Assembly: GCA_036023115.1 (NCBI GenBank)
Contig: JAYKKT010000091.1
Coordinates: forward strand, 33,293,001 to 33,357,000
Direction of reading: 5' to 3'
Source of the DNA: Brasenia schreberi
Taxonomy: Eukaryota; Streptophyta; Magnoliopsida; Nymphaeales; Cabombaceae
Length of the DNA stretch: 64,000 bases
Part shown: positions 52,801 through 61,176 of the stretch, in pieces
Layout: each line of letters opens with the position of its first letter
How positions within the stretch are numbered: position 1 is the stretch's first letter
Notes under the pieces: model-generated
What the model was told of the DNA's origin: nothing
The model's input: the letters and a program-made list of their open reading frames with translations, nothing else
Database searches by the model: none
Translations under genes and position numbers: made by a program

Positions 52801-54514
52801 ACAATAGGTTCTGATTGCAATAGTAATCAGGAATCGACATAACTAGGGAAAACCCTGAAAAGTGGGAGGAAAATCAGTATGTCGATATACTTGGCTCAAA
52901 TGGCAAAGTGGGAGATGTTACAAGATAAGAACAGTGGGCATTCTCGGCTCAGGTAACGACTGGACTGGCCATCCAGTCCGTTACCTGAACGGACGAGGGC
53001 CGAACCGTAGTGGATGATCGTTACCAGGATTTTCGGTAACGGCTTCGAGATTTGCTCCGGACAAGGGAAGCTGCAGGTGGATGAATCCGGGATGAGGGCG
53101 AGCAGGCTGCCTATAAAAGGCAGTCATCACAGGTCGAGTGAGACACTGAAAACACAAACTCTAAAAAAACACAGAAACACCTGGAATCTCATCCCGTGAA
53201 AGCCCCTGTGTGGGAACCTCGTATCCTCTCTCTAAATCCGCTGCGTACAGAGGAGATCGGCAGAAGCTGAAGAACAAAAGGCAGACTGAAGCTACCTGCC
53301 GCTGACCCACCACCGGAATCCGGCACCGTCACCGGAGGTAGATTCCTTCAAAGACTTGTTTTAACAAGGCGAAAGCATAGTTTTTACAACTCTATACAGT
53401 ATTGGAGTCGACCAAGCTTCCTTCGCAATCTGCCAAACTTTGATGTAGAAAGAAACACAGTTTTCCAATGTGTAATCTAAAACTTACACATTTGTTTCAT
53501 GTTTTTCTTCATTTGATTGGCAAGCTGGGGTTAGTCGCCGTAGCCGACCTAGAAAATTTTCTGGAACGGGGCAGAGTTCCATTAATGGGTGAAATTCAAA
53601 TGAGTCTGTTCATATACACTTTCAAAGGAATTGGATCACCTGTATATATCTTTTCGGGTTTCATTGGAATCCGGGTGCGGAGTTTGCTACACCTCGCTCA
53701 TGAGTAGGTCTGCCATTGGGTTAGTGAGACCCCTATCAGCTGTCCATTCACTGGGTATTGACATCTTCACCGCTACTTGAAGGTTCTTTTCATTTGACAT
53801 CCTTGCCTGATGAGCCTTGGCTCTTGTACAACTTGTGCATCTTTTAGAGCTGGAAGAAAATAGCCACCTTCCGTATTCATATTTAAGGATCTTAATTTGT
53901 ATTAAAAACCTTAATATTCATCGACTTAGGCACGATGAGCAATTGATAGCCTGGCTAGTGGATCAACTCCAGGTTGAAGGCGTTGAGTTCAATATTTTCT
54001 TTGTTCTATCACGCAGGGATGTTCTTCATTCGTAACTCGATTTGGAGCCAATATTTTCTTGATACCTGGTGGAACCAAACCTCCTTCATCCAAGAGTTCG
54101 GGCTAACCAAGAGCGGCGACAACGATGCCCTCAAACATTTGGTCAGCAGTTTCTCCCCAGAGGAACTCCGAGAACATGTTAGGATCGCCAGGATGCAATG
54201 CCTCTTCAATTCCTACCCTTGGTTTCCTTCCCTCAAAACCATTCTGAGGTTGCTCAAGTTTCCCCGAGCTACTTGGCAAGGTAAAAGAAGCTGCCCATTT
54301 TAATCTCTTCGTTAGCACATGGCCGTTTTCCGGTTAACGGCTCCGGATTTTCGATGATTTTACAGGTGCGTACTCCGACGGCGACTTCATGGTGCATTTA
54401 GCAGGGCTGGATGACAAGAAAAAGTGGGCAAGGAGATTTCTTGCTGGCGAGTCAGGGGAAGAAGTGGGTTTATTACAAGCACATAGAGGATCAGGGAATG
54501 CCAACCCCATATAA
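35773..54514 (+). CDS. GMA12/MNN10-like (GT34-like) glycosyltransferase, 6 exons, giant intron 4
   Basis: Inferred exons are 35773-36068, 36204-36339, 37103-37135, 38483-38573, 54017-54280 and 54366-54514. All introns are GT-AG and phases match, giving 322 aa with no internal stop. Residues 17-36 form one hydrophobic segment after a short basic N terminus, as in type II Golgi enzymes. Family signatures: RYAKMRGYDFID (99-110), PSWSKILAV (121-129), YDWVFWNDADSLVMN (136-150) with D143-x-D145 as the metal and nucleotide-sugar motif, NAGMFFIRNS with G186 split by intron 4, then GDNDALKHL and, near the end, GDFMVHLAG. This is the layout of GMA12/MNN10 and plant GT34 enzymes (galactosyl- or xylosyltransferases); the substrate cannot be told. 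Intron 4 is 15,443 bp and filled with retroelements, yet joins phase 1 to phase 1 in the middle of a conserved motif. A sequon (NQTS) follows in exon 5. A truncated duplicate of the 5' end lies 2.6 kb upstream. Confidence 0.87.
36440..37050. repeat. Repeat fragments in intron 2 of the glycosyltransferase gene
   Basis: About 36530-36960 resembles the CTAGACATG-ended element at 22269-22662 (GGTTCGAACCGG, CCAACGGTTTGAAACTACC, ACCGAACATGTCTC). On either side are GGCTTGG and GAGCC-rich words. Confidence 0.45.
37855..37891. repeat. (CT)n(TA)n compound microsatellite
   Basis: A CT run followed by a TA run inside intron 3 of the glycosyltransferase gene. Confidence 0.93.
38880..39010 (-). mobile_element. 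tRNA-derived SINE-like element, copy 2 (reversed)
   Basis: On the minus strand it reads CTGGCTAGCAGAGTC, then ACTCACATGTTGAAGGTCAT and GAGTTTGAAAACTGGGG, collinear with 24190-24260. The B-box core is partly mutated (TTTGAAAAC for TTTGATCCC). It lies in intron 4. Confidence 0.6.
39140..39945. other. Intron 4 segment of unknown origin
   Basis: On the minus strand an 87-codon frame (39539-39802) reads like a protein (FNRMIRSNFASIANDDDAKD, then FNDTQCHWIPKEPNHIPLLL). Frames on both sides are broken, suggesting remnants of a transposon gene. I do not recognise the family. Confidence 0.25.
39953..42618 (+). mobile_element. RTE LINE, 5' end intact, 3' part lost (intron 4)
   Basis: It starts AACTCCGCCCATG and has the leader words GGATAAAG...GGGTTGCATTAGA and CAGTCAGCGTAAAACTTTG. 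Endonuclease pieces (EALNIVCTYA, GGDLNEHVGKD, QTQIDYFF), then RT with FVDDIMLVDEYKE (FVDD at 42377-42388) and ESFKYLGSIFQSDG follow in the order seen at 3845-7567, without the internal duplication. It stops abruptly near 42618, where the reversed copia begins. Frames are broken. Confidence 0.87.
43679..43880 (-). repeat. In-frame 90-bp tandem duplication in copia-3
   Basis: Thirty residues (KTREEIIRPFENHY... to ...NDNAP-KRII) occur twice in direct succession with two amino-acid differences (E/G and S/C). They fall in the variable linker between integrase and reverse transcriptase. Confidence 0.85.
44110..44327 (+). mobile_element. Short LINE-derived element, both LINE ends, own TSD
   Basis: The 218 bp begin ACTTCGCGCATATAAGGGATC (LINE 5' leader, through GGGTTGTATTAGGC and AACTTTGTTGAACTTATTT) and jump directly to the LINE 3' end (GGGCTATATGGAAACAAAGA, CATCTAGTATGAGAAAAGGC, GTTGTTGTTG). 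All of the endonuclease and RT is absent. A perfect 10-bp target-site duplication AAAAAAGACA flanks it (44100-44109 and 44328-44337), and it splits the copia-3 frame exactly there. It therefore moved as a short element. Confidence 0.88.
46497..46898 (-). repeat. LTR of copia-3
   Basis: On the minus strand it starts TGTTAACTTGTAATAGAGC, contains a TATA box (CTATAAATAGAGG near 46678) and ends just before the degenerate primer site. No second LTR exists in the window. The end near 46497 is approximate. Confidence 0.55.
46905..48179 (-). mobile_element. L1-type LINE fragment (reversed), part 1
   Basis: The minus strand carries plant L1 ORF2 text: GDHNTTYYHSTYKRDIDHNI (like EGDKNTKFFHASTKRR) near 47940, AYIKKEATTYFRSLFT near 47830, and further RT remnants (LMKAYDQVDW-like near 47320) with stops. 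It is interrupted at 48180 by the copia complex and resumes at 53351. Confidence 0.7.
48180..48615 (+). repeat. LTR-a of copia-2
   Basis: 436 bp, starting TATTACAAGATAAGAACAATG (TG mutated to TA) and ending TTTCTTCA. It has palindromes with CCGTTAC/GTAACGG arms at 48217-48248 and 48271-48288, and a TATA-like CTATAAAAGG near 48374. Confidence 0.9.
48616..48643. other. Head-to-head pair of tRNA-Met primer-binding sites
   Basis: TTGGTATCAGA (48616-48626) is repeated as its exact reverse complement TCTGATACCAA (48633-48643) with six bases between. The first belongs to copia-2 (plus). The second fits the primer site of a minus-strand element whose LTR follows. Confidence 0.75.
48646..49494 (-). 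repeat. LTR of another retroelement, opposite orientation
   Basis: Read on the minus strand it starts TGTGACAGTCGCC at 49494 and ends GACCCATGACA at 48646 (TG...CA), followed after two bases by TTTGGTATCAGAGC, a canonical primer site. TTATATCCC near 48883 may be its TATA box. It is GC-richer than its surroundings and has CTGCACC and GGCTGCA words. A 139-codon plus-strand frame inside it is antisense chance. Confidence 0.6.
49495..50064 (+). other. copia-2 untranslated leader
   Basis: T-rich DNA with repeated TTTTGCCC, TTTTACCC and AAATTACCATTTTA words. A similar style is found before gag in copia-1 (7600-8000). No gene. Confidence 0.5.
50222..51000 (+). pseudogene. copia-2 gag, nearly intact
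   Basis: NFQIWKRRIPLALTMEGVEY starts the conserved gag region. After one stop, a 177-codon frame (50351-50884) continues through KYDTTAKLHVQLLLQKYNSF and ISTILNSLSSSWN to a Lys-rich tail. After two more stops a complete CCHC knuckle follows (CFNCGKMRHYKRDC, spacing C-x2-C-x4-H-x4-C). This encodes the nucleocapsid-like part of the particle protein. Confidence 0.85.
51455..51552 (+). repeat. Three tandem hairpin units before the polypurine tract (copy 1)
   Basis: About 33-35 bp units with the core TTGTATAGGTAAATAACCATA. The TTGTATAG and CATACAA arms can pair. Followed by AAGTGGGAGA and LTR-b. Confidence 0.8.
51662..51992 (+). repeat. LTR-b of copia-2 (3'-truncated)
   Basis: It starts TGTTACAAGATAAGAACAA after AAGTGGGAGA and matches LTR-a and LTR-c until CCGTTGCATA, then switches to reverse transcriptase sequence (AATGCACAAGCTGTTGGC). 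The palindromes at 51699-51730 and 51753-51770 are present. Confidence 0.9.
51993..52707 (+). pseudogene. copia-2 RT end and RNase H
   Basis: RT text VVGSLMYAMLCTRPDINFVV leads into an open 180-codon frame (52165-52707) with RYLKGTKDLKLYF, YSDADFAGNKDD, KKQGCVALHTQEVEYVA, YCDNNAAI and DPLTKGI. Here the RNase H acidic residues (D in SDADFAG, E in EVEY, D in CDNNA) are all kept, so this domain is well preserved. Confidence 0.88.
52703..52806 (+). repeat. Three tandem hairpin units before the polypurine tract (copy 2)
   Basis: The same three units as at 51455-51552, with point changes (CATACAATGG for CATACAACGG). Followed by AAGTGGGAGA and LTR-c. Confidence 0.8.
52916..53350 (+). repeat. LTR-c of copia-2
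   Basis: 435 bp from TGTTACAAGATAAGAACAG to GATTCCTTCA. It differs from LTR-a by scattered substitutions, so the insertion is not recent. Confidence 0.9.
53351..53500 (-). mobile_element. L1-type LINE fragment, part 2
   Basis: The minus strand keeps frame-like text (LVDSNTV...SCKNYAFAL) that leads into the part at 48179 across the copia insertion. The far boundary is not clear. Confidence 0.4.
53940..53999 (+). mobile_element. tRNA-derived SINE-like fragment, copy 3, next to exon 5
   Basis: GCCTGGCTAGTGGATCAACT, then AGGTTGAAGGCGTTGAGTTC, match the core of the copy at 24190-24245. It ends only about 17 bp before the splice acceptor of glycosyltransferase exon 5. Confidence 0.55.
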
Positions 54515-54715
54515 ATTTTATAGTTTTACAGGTTGCCCTCCAAAGAAAAATTGTATGTCATATTAAAATGTAGGAAATCTTTTCCCTTGTTTCTTGCAGT
54601 TTGGTGGCCAATCAAATAGTTGTACTAGTGATTGGAGCCATACCACAGAACTATAAGAAATATTTGTAAATCTGAAGTCGCCATCTATCTATTTATAAAG
54701 TCAACATCTATCTAT

Positions 54716-54718
<3 letters not shown>

Positions 54719-54784
<66 letters not shown>
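54719..54784. repeat. (GT)n(GA)n compound microsatellite
   Basis: A GT run followed by a GA run, about 205 bp after the glycosyltransferase stop codon. Confidence 0.95.
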
Positions 54785-54788
<4 letters not shown>

Positions 54789-56249
54789 AAGTGTCTTTTA
54801 CTGTAATACAACTTGAATCTGGAGCCTTTGATGTCTGTGCATGCGATAAGTTATAGAACTTCAGAAGCCAATTTAACATGAAATTCGGAAAATCAAAAGC
54901 AAATCTTTAGACCATGATTGAGTTCATGGTTGTAGTATGTAGATATTTTAGGCATTCGTGCGGACTTCATGTGCACTGTCTATGTTGCAGCAGGAATATC
55001 TTTAGGGTAATGCCCGTTATACGTGAGTGGCATTAGGAATGTTCATTGTACGGGATCAAAGTCCCCATCCCATCCCCATTTCATAACATTGTCTCTTTTC
55101 TCATCCTCATTCCTACAATGGAACCAAAATCACTCTCATCTCTATCCCCGTATCTCCACGGGTTCTCACAAGGATCCATCCGTAAAAGGTAGGGTGCTCA
55201 AACATAGGTTAGAGTTTAAGAAATGAAACCTAATATTATTATGAATGAAATGTGGGGAATGACATTGAGCTGACAAATTAAAAAAAGAACACTTTTTTTC
55301 TCTTATAATTTATTTATTTTTAGATGGATTTAACTTTATAGAATCAATTAGAAGAAGAGTTGGAGCCTGGTTCATGAGGCAAGAACCTCCTATTCTCATT
55401 TCCGCCCCAATCCCCGTTGGGGATGTGCTTACTCTCTTCATCCCTGTCCCTGTTTCTACTCCCCAAATTCGTCCTACACAAGTTCTCACAGGAAACCGAG
55501 GATTCCATCCCATGAACATCCCTAAGTAGCATGATACAGAGCTTTTTGTGACACATATTTGATCAAGAGTATTTCACAATTGTGACTTGAAGAGGTAAAA
55601 GGAGTACCTCTACTACGACTGTTGAATCTATTCTGACCATCAAATATAACCGAAAAATATAATTCTGACTATCTCAATGGTCAAAAAGAAAATATCAAAA
55701 ACATTTTTATCAGAACTTTTTTCCGACTATTTGCATAATCGGAGTCTCCTCGTGATTAGGTTACCAATACTTTCCCATCCTTCTCCAACACAAATCTGAT
55801 GTTAGCACCCAAAACAGGTATCCGAATCACATCTCACCTGGATCCAGATCTGATCCAGGTTCTTATTTAACAATCCGTGTCCAACACCCACATGGGATAT
55901 ATGGACAAATCCAGACCCACGTCTAAATGCATCTATTACAAGTTAGATCGTATTAGTAGATAAAACATCTAAACATAATAATTGATGCATCAAGATTCTA
56001 TTGAGAAAATATCTAAGCTCAGCCGATAGACCTACCACATGGGCCTACTGCCGTACATATATACGGTCTCAACCTTTGGAATATTGTAGTTTCGCCTTCT
56101 ACCAAGAAAAACAAAGATGAGGGTGTTCCCATTCAAGAAAAGTAAGCAATTTTGTCCACTTGGGGGCTGACTAATTTAATAATCTAAGAAGAGGCTTAAG
56201 ATTAGTATGATCTTATGTTTCTTTCTCCAGTTATAGTGGTTTCTTTGAT
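54785..56249. other. Non-coding interval with dispersed repeats
   Basis: About 55040-55530 is a CCCCATCCC/CCCCGT-rich element related to 240-435. About 55800-55935 is rich in GGATCCAGATC-like words, also seen at 21250-21360. No gene. Confidence 0.4.
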
Positions 56250-56590
56250 GAGTGTGTATATATATATATGTAACACGGTAAATGTGGATAGTCATTTATT
56301 TATGGTCAAGAACTCAACCATTCGATCATCTCAATCAATGGTTGAGATTTAGATTTAAAAAGTACAAAGATAATTTTTCTAAATGCACTTGATATATTAT
56401 TTATTTTTGCTTTAAAGATCTCAACAATTAAAGAGTAGTCTCTATCATGTACCTTGAACTTTGTTTTTTTTGCTTTTTTAAAATGCAAAAATGACTTGAT
56501 ATAGTTCTCCTTAACATCTATAGAGTAGCATGTACGAGAGTCTAACAACTCCCACTCCGTCTCTCTCTCTCTATATATATATACGTGTCA
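56250..56590. mobile_element. Probable relative of the 15628-15808 element
   Basis: The right end GAGAGTCTAACAACTCCC and the flanking CT/TA repeats match the family at 15628-15808. The left end near GTAACACGGTAAATG does not match well, so only one border is supported. Confidence 0.35.
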
Positions 56591-59400
56591 TTTTGTTCGC
56601 CGGACAAGTGCATTTCAAAGTGCCTGAATAGCACATGACGTGCTTCTGCGATGAGCTTTGTCATTGGTGTGGGCTGACCCACATGCACTTGATCCATGCA
56701 TGAACCAGTCCACAAGGCACATCATCTTTACCAACAACGAGTTGTTTTCATGCGAAAATGTGGCCTAGCTTACTGTTTGCGAACCCGGAATCCGTCTCTT
56801 TTGATGAGAGGATTTGGAAAACATGTGAAAGAGAGCCCTAAAGCGAAAATTTGACTTCATATAGTAACTTAAAAAATTGGGGTCTAGAACATCGATACTT
56901 TAAGAGTTCAAGCTTTCGGGGCTTACGAAATAAAGGAAAAACTCTCGAGGGCTAAAGCGGTTGCTTCAGGTTGTCTTTGATTAGTGGTGCAAGGTCATTG
57001 GAACTAAAACTGTAGGCCTAGACTTGGTTCGAAGGAATGATAGTTATATGTTTGATTTGGAAGTGGAACTGACGTTTGGGTTTTAGTGCGAGGTAAGATA
57101 ATAACATGAGAAAGAAGAAGGTTCTTGGGTTTCTATTTAAAGCCCATGAATCTAGTTTTTGTAGCTCACCTCCTTCTTAGTGTCAACCTTTTTCGCTCAA
57201 ATTGGGTTTGTGGAAATATAATTTCACACTAACAAGAAGTTCTGCATTCGATGCACAATGAAACTTTAAATTGGAAGTACCACAAACCAAGGTTCAATTC
57301 CTCTTGAAACAAACAAATCAAGGTTCAATTCTCTTGGAACAAACAAATTAAGGTTTAATTCTCTTGGAACAAACCAAACGCACCCTTAGTGTTGTTATTG
57401 CGAGCCCCTATTTAAATCAATGATGTTCCACGGCGAGTTGCAGCATTTGACATGCATGTAGCATGAAAAGCTTTGTTTATATACACAAGGAGATCCATAT
57501 TAGTGTTTATGATGGTGCCGGCAAGTCTCTGCTCAGGTATTCATTGACAAGAATGGCGACTGAACCAGGCTGGGTCGGGTCCATTGACATGGTTTTGGCA
57601 TGCTCGGAGCCTTGTGTGTCATCCATAGAACGCAAAATTCTCTTACTCTCACATTTTTCAGCTTTAGCTATGTTATTCATAAATATATTTGGCCCTCAAG
57701 ATATCATTTGATCTTTAAAACTGCTAACCTCGATTCTTGATGCTCACATGTAAAACCTTGATCTCACCCACGTCTGGCATACTCATTGTTTTTGGATGGT
57801 ATTAATATAATTTAAAATTTATTAAAGAGTTTTAAAAATGTATGAGAAATATTTTGATTATACTCACACCATCCAAAAGCATGGGTACCAGTAGGTAGGT
57901 GTCAATGATGGACATATCTAATCACTCTCTATATATTATACATATTATTTATATATAAATATACATGCATGCAAACACACACATATATATAACTTCACAA
58001 AAGTACCTTAAGGTTGGTCTATTTTTTATTTTAATCTCTTGTGACTTGAAAAGTTTTATGTGCTACCTTATAGTTTTCTCTATTAATTAAATTAGTGACA
58101 AATGAGTGGCGTTGTTACTTTAATCTAAAGCAACAGATCAATTGTCATGTCAACTTATAATAGTTGATTAGGTTCAAATGTTATTTGCCACATTAACGTC
58201 ACATGCTACTCGGTTACCATGTTAGCTTATATTTATTATTATATTTAAATATTAATGAATATTAAATAATTGTTAGTATTTTAATTATGATATATTAATT
58301 GTATTATATTATATTATATTTTACTTTAATATTTAATAATGATACAGATGTTGAGCCTGAATTCATATCACCCCTGTCACATGAAACCCCCTTTGACATC
58401 ATCTTTGTGTGATGCCGTTAGTGAGTCTGGACTAACTTGACAAACAACAAAAACTACATAATATCATAACTAAGATTTTAAAACACAGAGGTGAAATTGA
58501 TAAACGGATAAAACTCATGATATTATTTGATGTTATATATATAATATGTACTTGTGTGTGTCTTTCTCTCTCACAATATATATATATATATATATATATA
58601 TCTGATAATCACATGATCAATATCCTTAAGAAATGATTATTCTTATGTTGCTTCCTAAAATTATCAATTGATTCATGAAATTCAAATCTAGTTCTCATGT
58701 TGCATGGTGAGATCTTCTAAATTGCAAGATCTTAAGTATGACAGGATCACGATTCAGATCTCACTACCACTTGCGATCCAACAACGTTCAAAAGGACCTG
58801 AATCTAGATCTCATGTTATATGGTGAGATCTTCTTCTTCTTCTCCTCCTTCATAAGCAGTCAATAAACTTTGTGGCATTCAAGGGATGCAATAGGAGAGC
58901 AGAGCTCCTTAAATCTTGATACTTTTTTTTTAATAGTTTTTCGATGGTTTAGGTCCACAATCCAAATAGTTGGATTGTGTCCACAATACAGATTGAATAT
59001 TTAAATTTTTATCTGAACCGGAATTGTTCACAACAAACGAACATTCCGAACTTGCATCAATACCCTACCCTGAGGAAGCAATCATCAAATATTGGGTTTG
59101 TACTTATTATTGTCTGGTGATAAGAACTTAGAGCAGCTGGGCTTAAGCTTGGATCTTGGTGTTCTTGACCTCAAATTGACATGACTTTTACCAAACTCGG
59201 CTCAGAGTTTGAACCAAGAAAAAACCAAAACTAATTTGAAAAGTTAATTTCATAGATGCTTCACTTGTGCCATCAATCGTAATTATATTAATTTCAGACT
59301 TTCGATATAGAAGAAAGCTGCAAGCGTCAAATCTATTTATCCCACCCAACTCCGGGTCACCGGGTTTTATTATGCTATTTTAGATATTTAGTCTAAGGAA
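56591..59400. other. AT-rich non-coding interval
   Basis: Contains a (TA)n run at about 58576-58602 and repeated AGATCTCA/GGTGAGATC words near 58700-58850. Open frames are short and without family resemblance. Confidence 0.4.
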
Positions 59401-59404
59401 AGGT

Positions 59405-59520
59405 AGAGGATCAAACTCTATGAAAACAAAATATTCATGATGCCGATCTCATCTAGTATAAAAACAAAAGAATCATCTAGTATAAAAAAAAGAGACTTAG
59501 CTGTTGTCATTGTTGTCTTA
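59405..59520 (+). mobile_element. RTE LINE 3'-end fragment
   Basis: ATGAAAACAAAATATTCATG and TCTCATCTAGTATAAAAACA, then a second CATCTAGTATAAAA and GACTTAGCTGTTGTC, match the last ~100 bp of the LINE, with a small repeat inside it. Confidence 0.6.
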
Positions 59521-60062
59521 GGCATAACAATGAGACGGGTTTAGTACCCTACTCGAACCAACCTATTTTCATAAAAAAAAATGATAAAAGGCATGGCATA
59601 GAAGTAGTTCCTACCTAACCGACGGGTCTCAGGGTCCAAAACGAATGCCCGATCATACATGGCTTCTACAGCCCCGGCCCAGGTTGCTTTGACCTTTATA
59701 TATTTATTTTTCTTTAAAAAAATAATAAGCAGCTTCTTTTTAAAAAGAAAAAATTAAGTAGTTAACCATAATTACTACAACTACTTTTTTCTCCTTTCTT
59801 AAGAAAATCGGACTTTGTCCATTTACTGTTTTTGAGTGATGTATGTAATTTAAATTTGAAAAAACATTGGAAAATACAAATAATATGTTTATTACATTTA
59901 TATTATCCAAAAGTAATGAATGAACAAAATAAGACGTGGACATGATCTAACGTCTCTCTAATGTGTGTTTTCGGAATTCCAATTACAATACATGCTTTTA
60001 ACATTTTTAAGTTAAGTAAAATTCAGTAGTTACTACTGAACATCAATGACAGGTTTTTTTCT

Positions 60063-60270
60063 TAACAACAACAATAACTAAGTCATTTCTCATTCTATAT
60101 GGGTCGGTTACATGAATCTTTTGTTTTCACATAGTTTAATTATGTGTCGTACTAGCATATTATTTTTTATTATTTCTTTTCAATATTTTTGTAGTCGTTT
60201 AGTTTTTCATATTTTTTTACAAAAGCATCATTCAATTGTTTTTGTTCTTGAGTTGTCTTTTGAAATGTTC
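60063..60270 (-). mobile_element. RTE LINE 3'-end fragment (reversed)
   Basis: AACAACAACAATAACTAAGT, ATATGGGTCGGTTACATGAA and ATTATTTCTTTTCAATATTT are the reversed LINE tail and last coding part, strongly mutated. Confidence 0.65.
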
Positions 60271-60540
60271 AAACATCTTTTAAAAAAAATGAGAGCTCTT
60301 AAAGACTTTATTTGTATCTAAAAAAATCAGAGCTCTTAAAGGGCATTATTTGTTTATTTCGAAAAAAAGAGTGCGCAGATGCCACGGGATAACCGTGAGT
60401 GTGGGAAGGTCTTGGGTGTCAAATTCAATGGCGTAATGGTTATTCCCCAAGTCTGTTCACGTCGAGCCAGGAGAGAGCATAGTGTGTGCGGAGAGGTATA
60501 TGTAAAGGAAACAAGATCGGCCACTGTGGAGGAGGTACAG

Positions 60541-60875
60541 GAAACAGCGCCGGACTAGATTCTCTTCGTCTTTGTTGATTCCCCCCAAGTGACTAAGTAA
60601 AACACCAACCACTTTTTTATTTTATCTCTTACACCCACTGTAATTAATTCGTCTTACATAGTTGAGAGAGAGACGGTTTTGTTCCTTCAATCCTGGAAGG
60701 CAGAGAGAGAGAGAGGCGCAACCCGCCTCCACCAAAACGAGCAGGAAAGCAAAGGGCTTCTATTGTGCTATCTTGCTTCGTTGGAGATCTTTTAAATGGA
60801 TCATTGCCGCTTGATAAGGTGTAGGCTTAAGGAAGTTGTGGCTTCTACGTTTCCATGGAAGGAATGGCTTTGCGG
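60541..60875 (+). other. ETR2: Inferred 5' leader exon of the ethylene receptor gene
   Basis: A pyrimidine- and GAGAGA-rich sequence ends at a strong donor (TGCGG|GTGAGT). The matching acceptor TTATTTCACAG|GTTTTT is at 62762. The intron would be 1887 bp. Its 5' limit is not known. Two ATGs in it (60796 and 60855) start upstream ORFs. Confidence 0.6.
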
Positions 60876-61176
60876 GTGAGTTTTTTTTCTGCAGATTCTT
60901 GTTGGTTCTATTGAGGATTCAACCATTCTGAAGGACCCACAATTTCATATCAAAATGTTCGTATTCTTTTGCTTTTTGGTTCTCTTTCTTCTTCTCATTC
61001 TGGGGTATTAAAAGTTTGCATTGATTTCTCAACTATGAATCCCTAACCATTTTCGGATTATGTCAAATTTCGTGTTTCCCTCCACCCTTCATGGCTTTTC
61101 GGTTGGCATATATGTGTAGGGCTTACGAGAAACTTTGGTTTTTCAGTGCATGTAAAGGTTTTTCAGTTTTTGCTTC

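Larger units (their letters stand above)
48180..53350 (+). mobile_element. Three-LTR Ty1/copia complex (copia-2) in intron 4
   Basis: Order: LTR-a (48180-48615), tRNA-Met primer site, foreign LTR, leader, gag with CCHC knuckle, protease start, large deletion, last part of RNase H, 3' tail, LTR-b (51662-51992, truncated), RT end and RNase H, 3' tail, LTR-c (52916-53350). Flanks AAAAC (left) and AAGAC (right) may be the 5-bp target duplication with one change. Two tandem elements that shared a central LTR and later suffered deletions would explain this. Integrase and most of RT are missing. Confidence 0.85.
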
